Below, piece by piece: positions 45,621 to 56,165 of a DNA stretch of 64,000 nt. Made by a program: the position numbers and the translations under genes. The stretch's first letter is position 1. The number at the start of each line of letters is the position of its first letter. The DNA comes from Myoxocephalus aenaeus (taxonomy: Eukaryota > Chordata > Actinopteri > Perciformes > Cottidae). The notes beneath the pieces were generated by a model, which had not been told where the DNA came from, did not search any database, and saw nothing but the letters and a program-made list of their open reading frames with translations. The stretch covers positions 9,651,001 through 9,715,000 of the forward strand of contig JBAMJR010000089.1 in NCBI GenBank assembly GCA_038501785.1. The letters run 5' to 3'.

Positions 45621-46819
45621 TCCATCCATCCATCCATTTTCGGTCGCTTATCCGGGGTCGCGTCGCGGTGGCAGCAGGTTCAGCAGGCCCACCCAGGCTT
45701 CCCTCTCACCTGCAACACTTTCCAGCTCATTTTGGGGGATCCCGAGGCGTTCCAAGGCCAGCCGGGAGATATAATCCCTCCAGCGTGTCTTCGGTCTTCC
45801 CCGGGGTCTCCTACCAGTTGGACGTGCCTGGAAAACCTCTAATGGGAGGCGTCCAGGAGGCATCCTGACTAGATGCCCGAACCACCTCGGCTGACTCCTT
45901 TCGACACGAAGGAGCAGCGACTCGACTCCAAGCTCCCTCCTGATGTCCGAGCTCCTTACCCTATTTCTAAGGCGGAGGAAGCTCATTTCAGCCGCTTGTA
46001 TCCGAGACCTCGTTCTTTCGGTCACGACCCAGAGTTCGTGACCATAGGTGAGGGTTGGAACGTAGACCAACCAGTAAATGGAGAGCTTCGCCTTCCGGCT
46101 CAGCTCCCTCTTCACCAAGACGGACCGGTACAGCGCCTGTTTTACTGCTGCAGCCACACCGATCCGCCTGTCCATCTCCTGCTCCACCTTACCCTCACTC
46201 GTGAACAAGACCCCGAGATACTTGAACTCCTTCGCTTGGGGTAGGCAGTTTGTCCCCACCTGGAGGGAGCAGTCCACCGGTTTCCGGCAGAGCACCATGG
46301 CCTCAGATTTGGAGGTGCTAACTCTCATCCCTGCCGCTTCACACTCGGCTGCAAAACGCCCCAGTGAATGCTGGAGGTCACGGTCCGAGGAGGCAAACAG
46401 GACCACATCATCCGCGAACAGCAGAGATGCGATCCCGAGACTCCCGAACCGGATCTTCTCCGCCCCCTGGCTGCGCCTAGATATCCTGTCCATGAAAGTC
46501 ACAAACAGGACCGGTGATAAAGGGCAACCCTGGCGGAGACCAACACCCACCGGGAACGTGTCTGACTTACTACCGAGGATACGAACACAGCTCCTACTGC
46601 AGGCGTAGAGAGACCGGATGGCCCGGGCCAACGGGTCCGGCACCCCATACTCCCGCAGCACCCCCCACAAAACCCCCCGAGGGACCCGGTCGAAAGCCTT
46701 CTCCAAGTCCACAAAGCACATGTAGACTGGTTGGGCAAACTCCCAGGACCCCTCCAGTAGTCTTGCGAGGGTAAAGAGCTGGTCCACTGTTCCACGGCCG
46801 GGACGGAATCCACACTGGA
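45621..46819 (-). mobile_element. 5'-truncated RTE/Rex3-like retrotransposon copy
   Basis: It carries the reverse transcriptase C-terminal two-thirds in one open frame (down to 45648, with CGFRPGRGTVDQLF and FADDVVLFAS) and ATCCATCC tetramers at its 3' end. The target duplication TGGACGCCA lies at 45612-45620 and 46820-46828. The empty site survives in the two sister TRIM units (ATTTGGACACCAATGAATT near 52920 and 57954), so it inserted after those units separated. It is highly similar to the 12090-15426 element. The endonuclease is missing, so it is inactive. Confidence 0.9.
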
Positions 46820-47311
46820 TGGACGCCAATGAATTAAAAACATAAAAACAAACCAAACAATGACAGACTGATACATTTTGAAACACAAGTCTTAATGTCA
46901 TTTATGGTAATAAATGTACATATTTAGTGATAATATCTCTTGTGAACTTGTTTTCATCTGAATATGATTTGTCAGTAATCATTTTGTGTCACTCAAACAG
47001 CTTCAGGGTTAAAACATGAACATAAAAAGTATCTTTAAGTATGTGTCACTCTTATAAAGGGTGGATTGTTTTCTATTGTAAGGCTTCTTAAAGAGACCTG
47101 AGAGCTCTGTCTGTTACGCTCAGCGATGCAGAGAGAAGCTGAAATTGCCTTCAGAATGTAAATTAATGGACAACGGTTGCAACTGTAGTGATTTATATTT
47201 TATTTGGTCTTAAATTAGCATTTTACTTAGCTACTTGTGGACTGTGGGTGTAACTCTGTTGATCTCTACAGATGTTAACAGGGAGGATGTCGTTCCTCAA
47301 ATTATATTATG

Positions 47312-47730
47312 TTAAAGGAACAGTGTGTGACATTTAGGGGGATTAATTAGGAGCAATGGAATATAATAGTCATAACTTTGTTTTAATCAGTGTATAATCA
47401 CCTCAAACTAAGACTCGTAGTGTTTTCGTTAGCTTAGAAAAAGCCATGTATATCTACTTCCGGAGCGACTCGTCTTCCACATTCCGCCATCTTGAGCCGT
47501 CATGTTCCTACGGTAGCCCAGAAGGGACATTGGCTCTGGAGAGAGACATTCGCCTTTTACATGATCTGAAGGTACGGATGCGTTCAGAAACCCCGGTGAT
47601 TAACTACCGGAGTATTAATGAGCCCCGACATTAGTACTCTTTAATGTTTTGGTGTCAACATGTTTTGCACTTAGTAAAAGGAAGAATGGTCCACTCAGTT
47701 TAAATCTGCAGACAGGCGATGTGGCTTTAA
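47312..47730. mobile_element. MITE-like repeat, copy b
   Basis: Same TTAA-bordered element as at 41104, in the 3' flank of TRIM copy 2. It sits about 650 bp after the stop once the RTE insertion is discounted. Confidence 0.65.
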
Positions 47731-48770
47731 GAGAGATTGTATAACATATATTGTTTAACCCATTCATCTTTTTTTACTTTTGACCTTTTATTTCATTGAA
47801 TTTCTCTATTGCCTGTATTAGATTTTTCTTCTTCATGTTTTCCATTAAAATATTTCAATGGCTGTTCTATCTGTGTATTATTCCATAATTACTCAATACA
47901 AATTGTTAAAAAGGCTTCCCAACTAGTTCATGACAGATTGTTTAAAATGCTTAACTTATTCAAGCATTGAATCCTTTATCTTAAATCCTTATTTCTAAAT
48001 CTCTGCCCCATCACGTAAACTGCCTGATCTTTTTTCTTATCATCAGACATGTATTGAGCAATAACAATGAAGCATTTCCAACAATATATGCACGTCTTTG
48101 AAGTGTAAAGATACACCTTTAAACTATAGAAAGTAAAAAATCTGCAACAAACCCCGGTCCATCGTCGCTTTCATTGGTGGTTGATAAGCTAAACCCAGAC
48201 TTGTATTTGTAAGACTCATCCTGCCCTAAAAGAGAGAGAACATGTTGATGCATGAAAAGGTGAACAAATAGGCCAAGCACTGAGCTGAACTCTGGACTGA
48301 CAGAGGGATTGTTGCAGAGCACGTTGAAGGGGCTCGTTGTCTTGTTCTTGCATGTTTGAAAAACTTGTAAAGAATTAGCTTCTACAGCTGAAAATATAGA
48401 AAGTAAAAAATCTGCAACAAACCCTGGTCCATCGTCGCTTTGCTCCTTAAAGACAAAAGGCCTTTGTGTCACATGTGTGTCACAAAAGTCATGTTCATAC
48501 CTGAAGGAAGCAATAAAACCTCACTGCTATGTGAAGAGGAATCTCAGAAAAAGAAACTGTTTGTTGAAATGTTTATTTTGTAACTGCAGTCTTGTCTATA
48601 AAATCCCCAAAGTTGTGGTGTGCTTCCCTCCTGTGACCAGTAGATGGCAGCACAGCACACATCAGAGAGGAGCGTTTGTTAAGAGGCGAAGCAACACTGA
48701 GGAGGAGAGCTCCTACGTCACACTCCAGAAACGAAAGTTAAGAGTCAGAGTGGCAGAAACACTGCAGTCG

Positions 48771-48860
48771 AGACAAGTCTCTGCTTTTCTCTCAAAGACT
48801 ATTCAAAGTGACGTCATCAGGTTTTTCTCAACAACACAACAGAGTCTCTTCCAAACACTG
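48771..48860 (+). other. Putative non-coding first exon of TRIM copy 3
   Basis: It contains CAGTCGAGACAAGTCTCTGC and ends CCAAACACTG before GTGAGTACATC. Just upstream is AGAAACGAAAGTT, a pair of GAAA half-sites with one-base spacing. The coding exon is 2.2 kb downstream, so the intron is much longer than in the other copies. The usual CAG acceptor is altered there. Confidence 0.5.
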
Positions 48861-49167
48861 GTGAGTACATCTGATCATATTTACACCTTTAATTACCAGG
48901 ATTAACCCTTAAAACTTTACCTTTACGCAGGCTGGAAGTTCCTCTCTGATCACTTCATACCTGATGAATTATTAACAATATAACTATGTCTGTCTGTCCA
49001 AAGTCCCACAACACAGAAACTCACTTTAACAGCTTTGAAGTGTCTCAGGAGGACTTTAGTAACTTGTAACTGAATCTCTGTGGTTTTAAGTTTAGTCTCA
49101 CTCCTCGCCTGGAATGAAGACGAGAACAGCAGCAGGGGTGTTGACAAAAAACTGCAGTCAAGTCTCT

Positions 49168-50157
49168 GGCCCAATCCCAACCTCCACCCTCACGGACTCA
49201 CAGACTTTGAGGCGCTCCCACAAAGTCCATGAGGGTTTAGTTCTGTCCCATTGTCACATCGCCGAGTGCTTGAGGGCTCTGGTAGACATGTTGGGCCCTT
49301 TATGAACGCTTTACCCACAATTAATTGCAATGTGACGTTAAACACGCAGTTACCAATGGAAGAATGGAGACATAAAAAGAAAAATAGCCCGATAAGATCA
49401 GCCCGATAAATAACATTGATTTACACAACAACATTAAGGGTTAAAGATGGAACATGAAAACACATGAAATCAGAGGAATGCCAGCAGAGATTATATATAA
49501 TATTTTTGACTCAAATGTATTCATCAAACATTTCAATTTGACAAAAAACGAGTAAATAGATGATTTGAAATGACTTTTCATCTCGCGAGGAAAGAGCCTG
49601 AAGACGTTTAAATCAGGGAATAAAAAGTATAAAATAAATACCAAAAGTGTACACAATATTTTTGTATGTAGTAATGGTCACGTGATATGTTTCAGCAAAG
49701 TGTTGTCCCATTCATTGGCCCAATCCCAATGTCCCCCCTAAACCCTCAAACCCTGAAAACTCAGGGATTTACTGACATCACCTGCTAAGTGGCTGAGTGT
49801 GAGAGTCTGTGAGGGCTTGAACTGGTGTGAATAATAAACAAATATTGTGTACAATTGGGTATTCATTTATTCACTGATTTGAACGTCTTCCTCACAAGAT
49901 GAGAAGTCATTTAAAATGATCTATTTACTTGTTTTTGTCAAAACGAAATGTTTGATGAATGTGATGAATTTGATCAATGCAGAGACGCGAATGGTTGCGG
50001 AAAAGCAAATTTTCCGGCGGCGCCGCGTTTGACGAGGCGCGAATTCGCGAGGCTTAAGCCAATCAGCGTTGAGAAGCTCCGCCCGTCATCACCACCGTCT
50101 TGTCGTTGCTGAATCAAACTGTTGCTACGCCGACTGAAGTAGGATTGGGATTGGGCC
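49168..50157. mobile_element. Possible non-autonomous DNA transposon or composite in TRIM copy 3 intron
   Basis: The ends are 13-bp inverted repeats GGCCCAATCCCAA (49168-49180) and TTGGGATTGGGCC (50145-50157). A third copy of the end sequence lies inside at 49716. Inside are two inverted arms of 121-144 bp. No target duplication was identified and no transposase is encoded. It may be two nested copies in opposite orientation. Confidence 0.5.
49519..49960. repeat. Long imperfect inverted repeat
   Basis: The arm at 49519-49662 (starting ATTCATCAAACATTTC, containing GACAAAAAACGAGTAAATAG, ending ACACAATATT) is the reverse complement of 49840-49960 with small gaps and about 85% or better match by eye. 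The arms are separated by about 177 bp. Transcribed as part of the intron, it would fold into a long hairpin. Confidence 0.8.
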
Positions 50158-51110
50158 GGACAGTTTTCAGCTGCCTCCAAATATTACACAGGAAGTCACA
50201 GAACCAGTCACTTCCTGTTAGTTACGATCTGTAGACTACTTGTAGTTTACAGACCTCGTTCTGATTCATTCATTTGTGTTTGTAAATATATATTTATGTA
50301 GAAATGTGCGTGTAGCTGCATCCTTTGTTCTTTTTATGTCTGCCTGTGAAATACATTACTATTTGTTTTGATGTGTGTTGTATAAATAAGCTTTAATATT
50401 ATCAACCACACAAAATATGTTTTCAGATCAAACATGAGACTAATAATCAACAATTGAGCGTTAAGTATAACAATTACACATACAATGAGGATGTTCTACA
50501 ACGCGTGGTGTTTGCTGTCAAATCTAAGAGCCAATCAGCTCTCTGATCTGTCGACAGCCAGGCGTTTCCCATCATGCACTGGGCAACGCAGTTAGTGGAG
50601 AGCTACTGCGACGCCTGGCTCTAAAATCGAAGGCCGCCTCGCTCTCGTGAGATTATCGTTGACCACGTGTGCTTGACGTCAGAGCAAGTCGGGATCAAGT
50701 CGGACACAAATCTAACCGGCATGCATTGTGCACCGATCGGCGGCGATCGATTCTGCGCAGAACTGGCTCATCTCGAACAATCCTATTGTTTCTCTTCATT
50801 GATCACTTGATCTATTTCCTCTGGTTGTTTCACAATAAAGGCTTTCTACCAGCGGGAGGCTTTTATTGTGAAGCAGCTGGAGGAAATGTGATGTGTTTGT
50901 CATCGCGTGAGCAGAGCTTTGTTGTCAGTGCAGTTTAATTCACATTGGACTTATTCTGTGCTGTTTTGCAAGAGGAGCAAGGTTGAGTCTGTCGGCACGA
51001 CTTTGATCTTGGTTGCTTCCAGAAAGTTCAAAGATATAAAAATGATCACACTGGTTTCCTTTTTGAAAAAATATATAAACTCTGTTTTTAATTATTTATT
51101 TTTTATTCTT
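50158..51110. other. Intron-like sequence of TRIM copy 3, not shared with sister copies
   Basis: It has a small palindromic pair, AGCCAGGCGT (about 50559) and ACGCCTGGCT (about 50611), suggesting a short hairpin or mini-transposon end pair. It is otherwise unremarkable and no exon was seen. Confidence 0.45.
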
Positions 51111-51120
51111 TTCTTCGCCA

Positions 51121-52773
51121 ATGTGTGTAGATATGGCTGCTGCAAACTATCTGCCATCTGAAGATCAGTTTCTGTGCTCCGTCTGTCTGGATGTGTTCAC
51201 TGATCCAGTCAGCACACCATGTGGACACAACTTCTGCAAAAAGTGCATCACTGAACACTGGAATATCAGTGACAGGTGCCAGTGTCCCATGTGCAAAGAG
51301 GTCTTCACCACAAGACCGGATTTGAGGGTCAACACTTTGTTTTCTGAGATGGTTTCTCATGTCAGACAGTCGGCTCCACAGGAAGCCAGCAGCAGCAGCT
51401 CAGAGCAACAAGAGTCCAAACCAGGAGAAGTTACCTGTGACGTCTGCACTGGAACCAAACTGAAGGCCCTGAAGTCCTGCCTGGTGTGTCTGGTCTCCTA
51501 CTGTGAGACTCACCTGGAGCCTCATCTGACAATGTCACGCCTGAAGAGACATCAGCTGATCGACCCTGTGGAGAACCTGGAAGGCAGGATGTGTACGAAG
51601 CACGATAAACCTCTGGAGCTGTTCTGTAAGACCGACCAGACATGTGTCTGCATGCTCTGCATCTGTTCAGATCACGATACGCACAAGTTTGTTCCTCTGA
51701 AAGAAGAATATGAAGGAAAGAAGGTCGAGCTGGAGAAGACAGAGGCTGAAATTAAGGAGATGATCCAGAAGAGACGACTGAAGATTCAGGAGGTCAAACA
51801 CATAGTGGAGCTCAGTGAGGAAGATGCAGACAGAGAGAAAGCAGAAGGTGTTCAGGTCTTCACTGATCTGAAGGAGTCTGTTGAGAGAAAACTGAATGAG
51901 CTCATCCATACGATAGAAGAGAAGCAGAGAGCAACAAAGAAACAGGCTGAATACTCCATCAGAGAGCTGGAACAGGAAATCTCTGAGCTGATGAAGAGGA
52001 GCACTGAGGTGGAGAAGCTCTCCCTCTCTGAAGACCACCTCCACCTTCTCCAGAGCTTCCAGTCCCTAAACATCCACCTCCCACCACCCACCAAGGACTG
52101 GACAAAGGTCAGTGTTCCTCCAGCTTCATATGAGGGGACTGTGAGGAGAGCTGTGTCTCAGCTGGAGGAGACTCTCATTGAAGAAATGAAGAAGCTGGTT
52201 GAAGATGAGCTGAAGACGGTCCAGAAGTTTGCAGTGGATGTGACTCTTGATCCTGATACAGCTCATCCTGAACTCATCCTGTCTGATGACGGAAAAAAAG
52301 TACGTCATGTTGATGTGAGGAAGAATCTCCCAAACAACCCAGAGAGATTTACTTACTATATTTGTGTCCTAGGAAAGCAGAGTTTCTCTTCAGGTAGATT
52401 TTACTTTGAGGTTCAAGTTAAAGGAAAGTCTGAATGGTATTTAGGAGTGGTCACAGAGTCGATCAACTCAAAGGAAAACATCACACTGAGCCCTCAGAAT
52501 GGTAACTGGATTATACGGTTGAGAAATGGAAATGAGTACAAAGCTCTTGATGACCCTCCAGTTGTTCTCTCCCTGAAGTCTCGGCAACAGAAGGTGGGGG
52601 TGTTTGTGGACTATGAGGAGGGTCTGGTCTCCTTCTATGACGTAGAAGCTGCAGCTCTTATCTACTCCTTTACTGGCTGCTCCTTCAAGGAGGAACTCTT
52701 CCCATTCTTCAGCCCTGGTCCTAATCATGGTGGTAAAAACTCCACCCCTTTGATCATCTCTCCTGTCATTTAA
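51121..52773 (+). CDS. TRIM copy 3: RING/B-box/coiled-coil/PRY-SPRY E3 ubiquitin ligase
   Basis: A single-exon coding region with the same domain order as copy 2. The open frame starts three codons earlier (MCVDMAAANY). The conserved start is the ATG at 51133, giving 546 aa, one residue fewer than its sisters because of a deletion near LVEDELKTV. RING ligands are intact. B-box2 keeps its ligands but reads CICSDHDTHKFV. SPRY differs from its sisters mainly in loops (SINSKENITLSP, IIRLRNGNEYKALDD). The other copies have CAG before TGTGTAGAT; here the sequence is CCAATGTGTGTAG, so the acceptor would have to be the TGTGTAG just before the ATG, or transcription starts locally. The protein looks intact; its expression is less certain than for copies 2 and 4. 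Confidence 0.87.
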   Translation: MCVDMAAANYLPSEDQFLCSVCLDVFTDPVSTPCGHNFCKKCITEHWNISDRCQCPMCKEVFTTRPDLRVNTLFSEMVSHVRQSAPQEASSSSSEQQESKPGEVTCDVCTGTKLKALKSCLVCLVSYCETHLEPHLTMSRLKRHQLIDPVENLEGRMCTKHDKPLELFCKTDQTCVCMLCICSDHDTHKFVPLKEEYEGKKVELEKTEAEIKEMIQKRRLKIQEVKHIVELSEEDADREKAEGVQVFTDLKESVERKLNELIHTIEEKQRATKKQAEYSIRELEQEISELMKRSTEVEKLSLSEDHLHLLQSFQSLNIHLPPPTKDWTKVSVPPASYEGTVRRAVSQLEETLIEEMKKLVEDELKTVQKFAVDVTLDPDTAHPELILSDDGKKVRHVDVRKNLPNNPERFTYYICVLGKQSFSSGRFYFEVQVKGKSEWYLGVVTESINSKENITLSPQNGNWIIRLRNGNEYKALDDPPVVLSLKSRQQKVGVFVDYEEGLVSFYDVEAAALIYSFTGCSFKEELFPFFSPGPNHGGKNSTPLIISPVI

Positions 52774-53012
52774 ACTGCCTGACCTTTTTTATAATCAGAA
52801 ATTCCCTGAACAATGATGCATGACGAACAATACATATTCACATTAAAGTAGTCTTTATACGTCCAGTGTATTTATACACCAGACAAAGTTTTAATACTAC
52901 AATACCGACAGCGGTCAATATTTGGACACCAATGAATTCAAAACATAAAAACAAACCAAACAATGACAGACTGATACATTTTGAAATATTAAGACTCAAT
53001 GTCATTTATGGT

Positions 53013-53138
53013 CATACATGAAAAGAAAAGAAAAAAGAAAGAAACATGCACTTTATTAATCCCCTTGGGGAAATTCTTCTCTGCATTTGACCCATCCTTG
53101 GTTAAGGAGCAGTGGGCTGCCCTGTGAGGCGCCCGGGG
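53013..53138 (-). mobile_element. Short retroelement with L2-type 3' tail
   Basis: A 126-bp insertion flanked by the exact 14-bp direct repeat ATGTCATTTATGGT (52999-53012 and 53139-53152). On the minus strand it holds AATTTCCCCAAGGGGATTAA, the stem-loop typical of L2-like LINE and SINE 3' ends, then an A/G-rich tail. The flanking sequence is single and uninterrupted in the other TRIM units (46899, 58035), so this is a copy-3-specific insertion. Confidence 0.8.
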
Positions 53139-53555
53139 ATGTCATTTATGGTAATACGGGTAAATATTTAGTGATAATATCTCTTGTGAACTTGTTTTCA
53201 TCTAAATTTGATTTGTCAGTAATCATTTGTGTCACTCAAACAGCTTCAGGGTTAAAACATGAACATAAAAAGTATCTTTAAGTATGTGTCACTCTTATAA
53301 AGGGTGGCATGTTTTCTATTGTAAGGCTTCTTAAAGAGACCTGAGAGCTCTGTCTGTTACGCTCAGCGATGCAGAGAGAAATTGAAATTGCCTTCAGAAT
53401 GTAAATTAATGGACAAAGGTTGCAACTGTACTGATTTATATTTAATTTTGTCTTAAATTAGCATTTTACTTAGCTACTTGTGGATTGTGGGTGTAACTCT
53501 GTTGATCTCTACAGATGTTAACAGGGAAGATGTCTTTCCTTTAAATTATAGTATG

Positions 53556-53971
53556 TTAAAGGAACAGTGTGTGACATTTAGGGGGATTATTAGCAGCAAA
53601 GGAATATAATTTTCATAACTCTGTTTTAATCAGTGTATAATCACTTCAAACTAAGACTCGTAGTGTTTTCGTTAGCTTAGAAAAAGCCATGTATATCTAC
53701 TTCCGGAGCGACTCGTCTTCCACATTCCGCCATCTTGCACCGTCATGTTTCTACGGCAGCCCAGAAGGGACACTGACTCTGGAGAGAGACATTCGCCTTT
53801 TACATGATATGAAGGTACGGATGCGTTCAGAAACCCCGGTGATAAACTACCGGAGGATTGAAAAGCCCGACATTTGTACTCTTTAATGTTTGGTGTCAAA
53901 TGTTTTGGGTTAGTAAACAAGGAAGAATGGTCCACTCAGTTTAAATCTGCAGACAGAAGATGTGGCTTTAA
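53556..53971. mobile_element. MITE-like repeat, copy c
   Basis: Same TTAA-bordered element, in the 3' flank of TRIM copy 3. Confidence 0.65.
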
Positions 53972-55039
53972 GAGAGATTGCATAAAATATATTGTTTAAC
54001 CCATTTATACTTGTTTACTTTTATTTCATTGAATTTCTATATTGTCTGTATAAATTTTTTTTCTTCATGTTTTCCATTAAAATCGTTCAATGGCTGTTGT
54101 GTCTGTGTATTATTCCATAATTACTAAATAACATTTGTTCAAAAAGGCTTCCTAACTAGTTCATGACAGATTGTTTAAAATGCGTGACTTATTCAAGCAT
54201 TGAATCCTTTATCTTATTTCAAAATCTCTGCCCCATCAAACAATCTGCCTGCTCTTTTTTTTTATCATCAGAAATGAATTGAGCAATAACAATGAACAAT
54301 TTTCAACAATATATGCACGTCTTTGAAGTGTAAAGATACACCAGACAAAGTTACTTACTTACAGTCTTTATGCTCAGCTAAAGCTAAAAATGTCTTGGAC
54401 CTCTTTAATGAACACTCAGAGATGAAACAAATACAAATGTTCTCATGTGGCGGACTCCTGCAAAGACAACACAATTACTTCCTGAGCTTTCAGAGTAACG
54501 CAGTATTACAGGGATCCTTAACTTGTTGAGATTGTTGTATCACCTTCCTGCAAAACATTATTAAAGAGAGCAAAGAATGGAGGAATATTAGTTTTTAATT
54601 TTTTTTTGGTAAATTGACATTCATTGGTGGTTGATAAGCTAAACCCAGACTTGTATTTGTAAGACTCATCCTGCCCCAAAAGAGAGAGAAAATGCTGATG
54701 CATGAAAAGGTGAACAAATTAGCCAAGCACTGAGGTGAACTCTGGACTGACAGAGGGATTGTTGCAGAGCACGTTGAAGGGGCTGTTTGTCTTGTTCTTG
54801 CATGTTTGAATAACTTGTGAAGAATTAGCTTCTACAGCTGAAAATATAGAAAGTAAAAAATCTGCAACAAATCCCGGTCCATCGTCGCTCCTTGAAGACG
54901 AAATGCATTTGTGTCACATGTGTATCACTAAAGTCATGTTCATACCTGAAGGAGGCAATAAAACCTCATAAACAAGCTTCAATAAGAGGTTGAGCAACAC
55001 TAACAAGAGGAGCGCTTCCTCGTCACAACTTGACCCTTT

Positions 55040-55072
55040 TCAGGTCTTTCTCAACAACTGACCCAAATACTG
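55040..55072 (+). other. Extra TRIM first-exon-like segment
   Basis: CAGGTCTTTCTCAACAACTG and onward, ending AAATACTG before a GTGAGTGACAGCTGATCATA donor, is nearly identical to the copy-2 first exon. It lies about 870 bp upstream of the better-placed exon at 55850-55938. It could be an alternative promoter and exon for copy 4, or a relic of a lost gene. Confidence 0.45.
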
Positions 55073-55849
55073 GTGAGTGACAGCTGATCATAATGTCTGT
55101 GTTTCAATAACTAGCGTTAACACAAAGGTTGCAGCTCTAATTAAACAGGAAGTTACACTTCTGACACTGGTCAGATGGAAATCTCAGTTAAATTAACATA
55201 TCTGTTGAATTCAATACCATTTTATGTTATATCGCAGTAATCATACTTTGAAATTGTTTACAAATAAAAATGACATGTGTAACAAAGCATTGTTTTGTAT
55301 CACTGCAGTAAAATCATGTGAAGAAGAAACTGTTGAATTTTTTTTTTTATAACTGGAGTCTTGTCCATAAAACCCCAAAGTTGTGGTGTGCTTCCCTCCT
55401 GTGACCAGTAGATGGCAGCACAGCACACATCAGAGAGGAGCGTTTGTTAAAGGATTGAACAGACTGCACACTATTCAACTTCCTCCTCTGATTCACAACA
55501 AATATAGATAAGAAGTAAGTATAACATGAGGAGGTTAGAGCTTTGCAGTGAGCTGAGGTGTGACTGCCAGTAAGATTGTTGCAGAGCTGCTTTGGACTGT
55601 AAAGTGACACAAACATATTTATTGTTTACATGTGGGACTGACTTCTTTTTTGTAAAAAAGGTTCTGGCGGCTGCAGGAAGAGGAATATAAAAAGACATAA
55701 TAGTTTCCCTAGAGATTAAACTGCCACATGTCTGGAACTACAGTAAAGTCTAAACCTGGAGGAGGAAACACAACCTCCCAAACAGAGCTGCTGAAGAGGC
55801 GGGGCTTCTGCGTCACGTTCCTGAAGTGAAACTAAATGTTTTGTCAGAG

Positions 55850-55938
55850 CAACAGTCGAGACAAGTCTCTGTGTTTCTGTCGAAAGAAATATTACACTTT
55901 GCTTGTAGGTAATTTCTCAACAGCTGACCCAAATACTG
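55850..55938 (+). other. Putative non-coding first exon of TRIM copy 4
   Basis: It contains CAGTCGAGACAAGTCTCTGT and ends CCAAATACTG before GTGAGTGACAGC. The acceptor CCTCAG ends at 56156. Upstream at 55821-55833 is CTGAAGTGAAACT, an imperfect IRF-type site. Confidence 0.55.
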
Positions 55939-56165
55939 GTGAGTGACAGCTGATGATATTTACTGTGTTTCAATAACTTAAAACAAAACTCACAGCTCTA
56001 ATCAAACAGGGAGTTACTCTTTTCATTTCATTATGACACATGGTCAGATGGCCTTAAGTGAAGACTTAAAAGAAGTAAAGTCAAATTAAGCTAAAGTTCT
56101 AATAATTAATTATGTTTTTTAATAGTTTTTAGTAACACTTTGACTTTTGTCCTCAGTGTGTAGAT

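Noticed and set aside
47446..47634. Recurrent 62-68-codon ORF (MYIYFRSDSS...) at four places in the TRIM array
   Set aside because: It lies wholly inside the TTAA-bordered repeat, its frame is not conserved beyond the repeat, and it has no recognisable domain. The recurrence reflects duplication of the unit.
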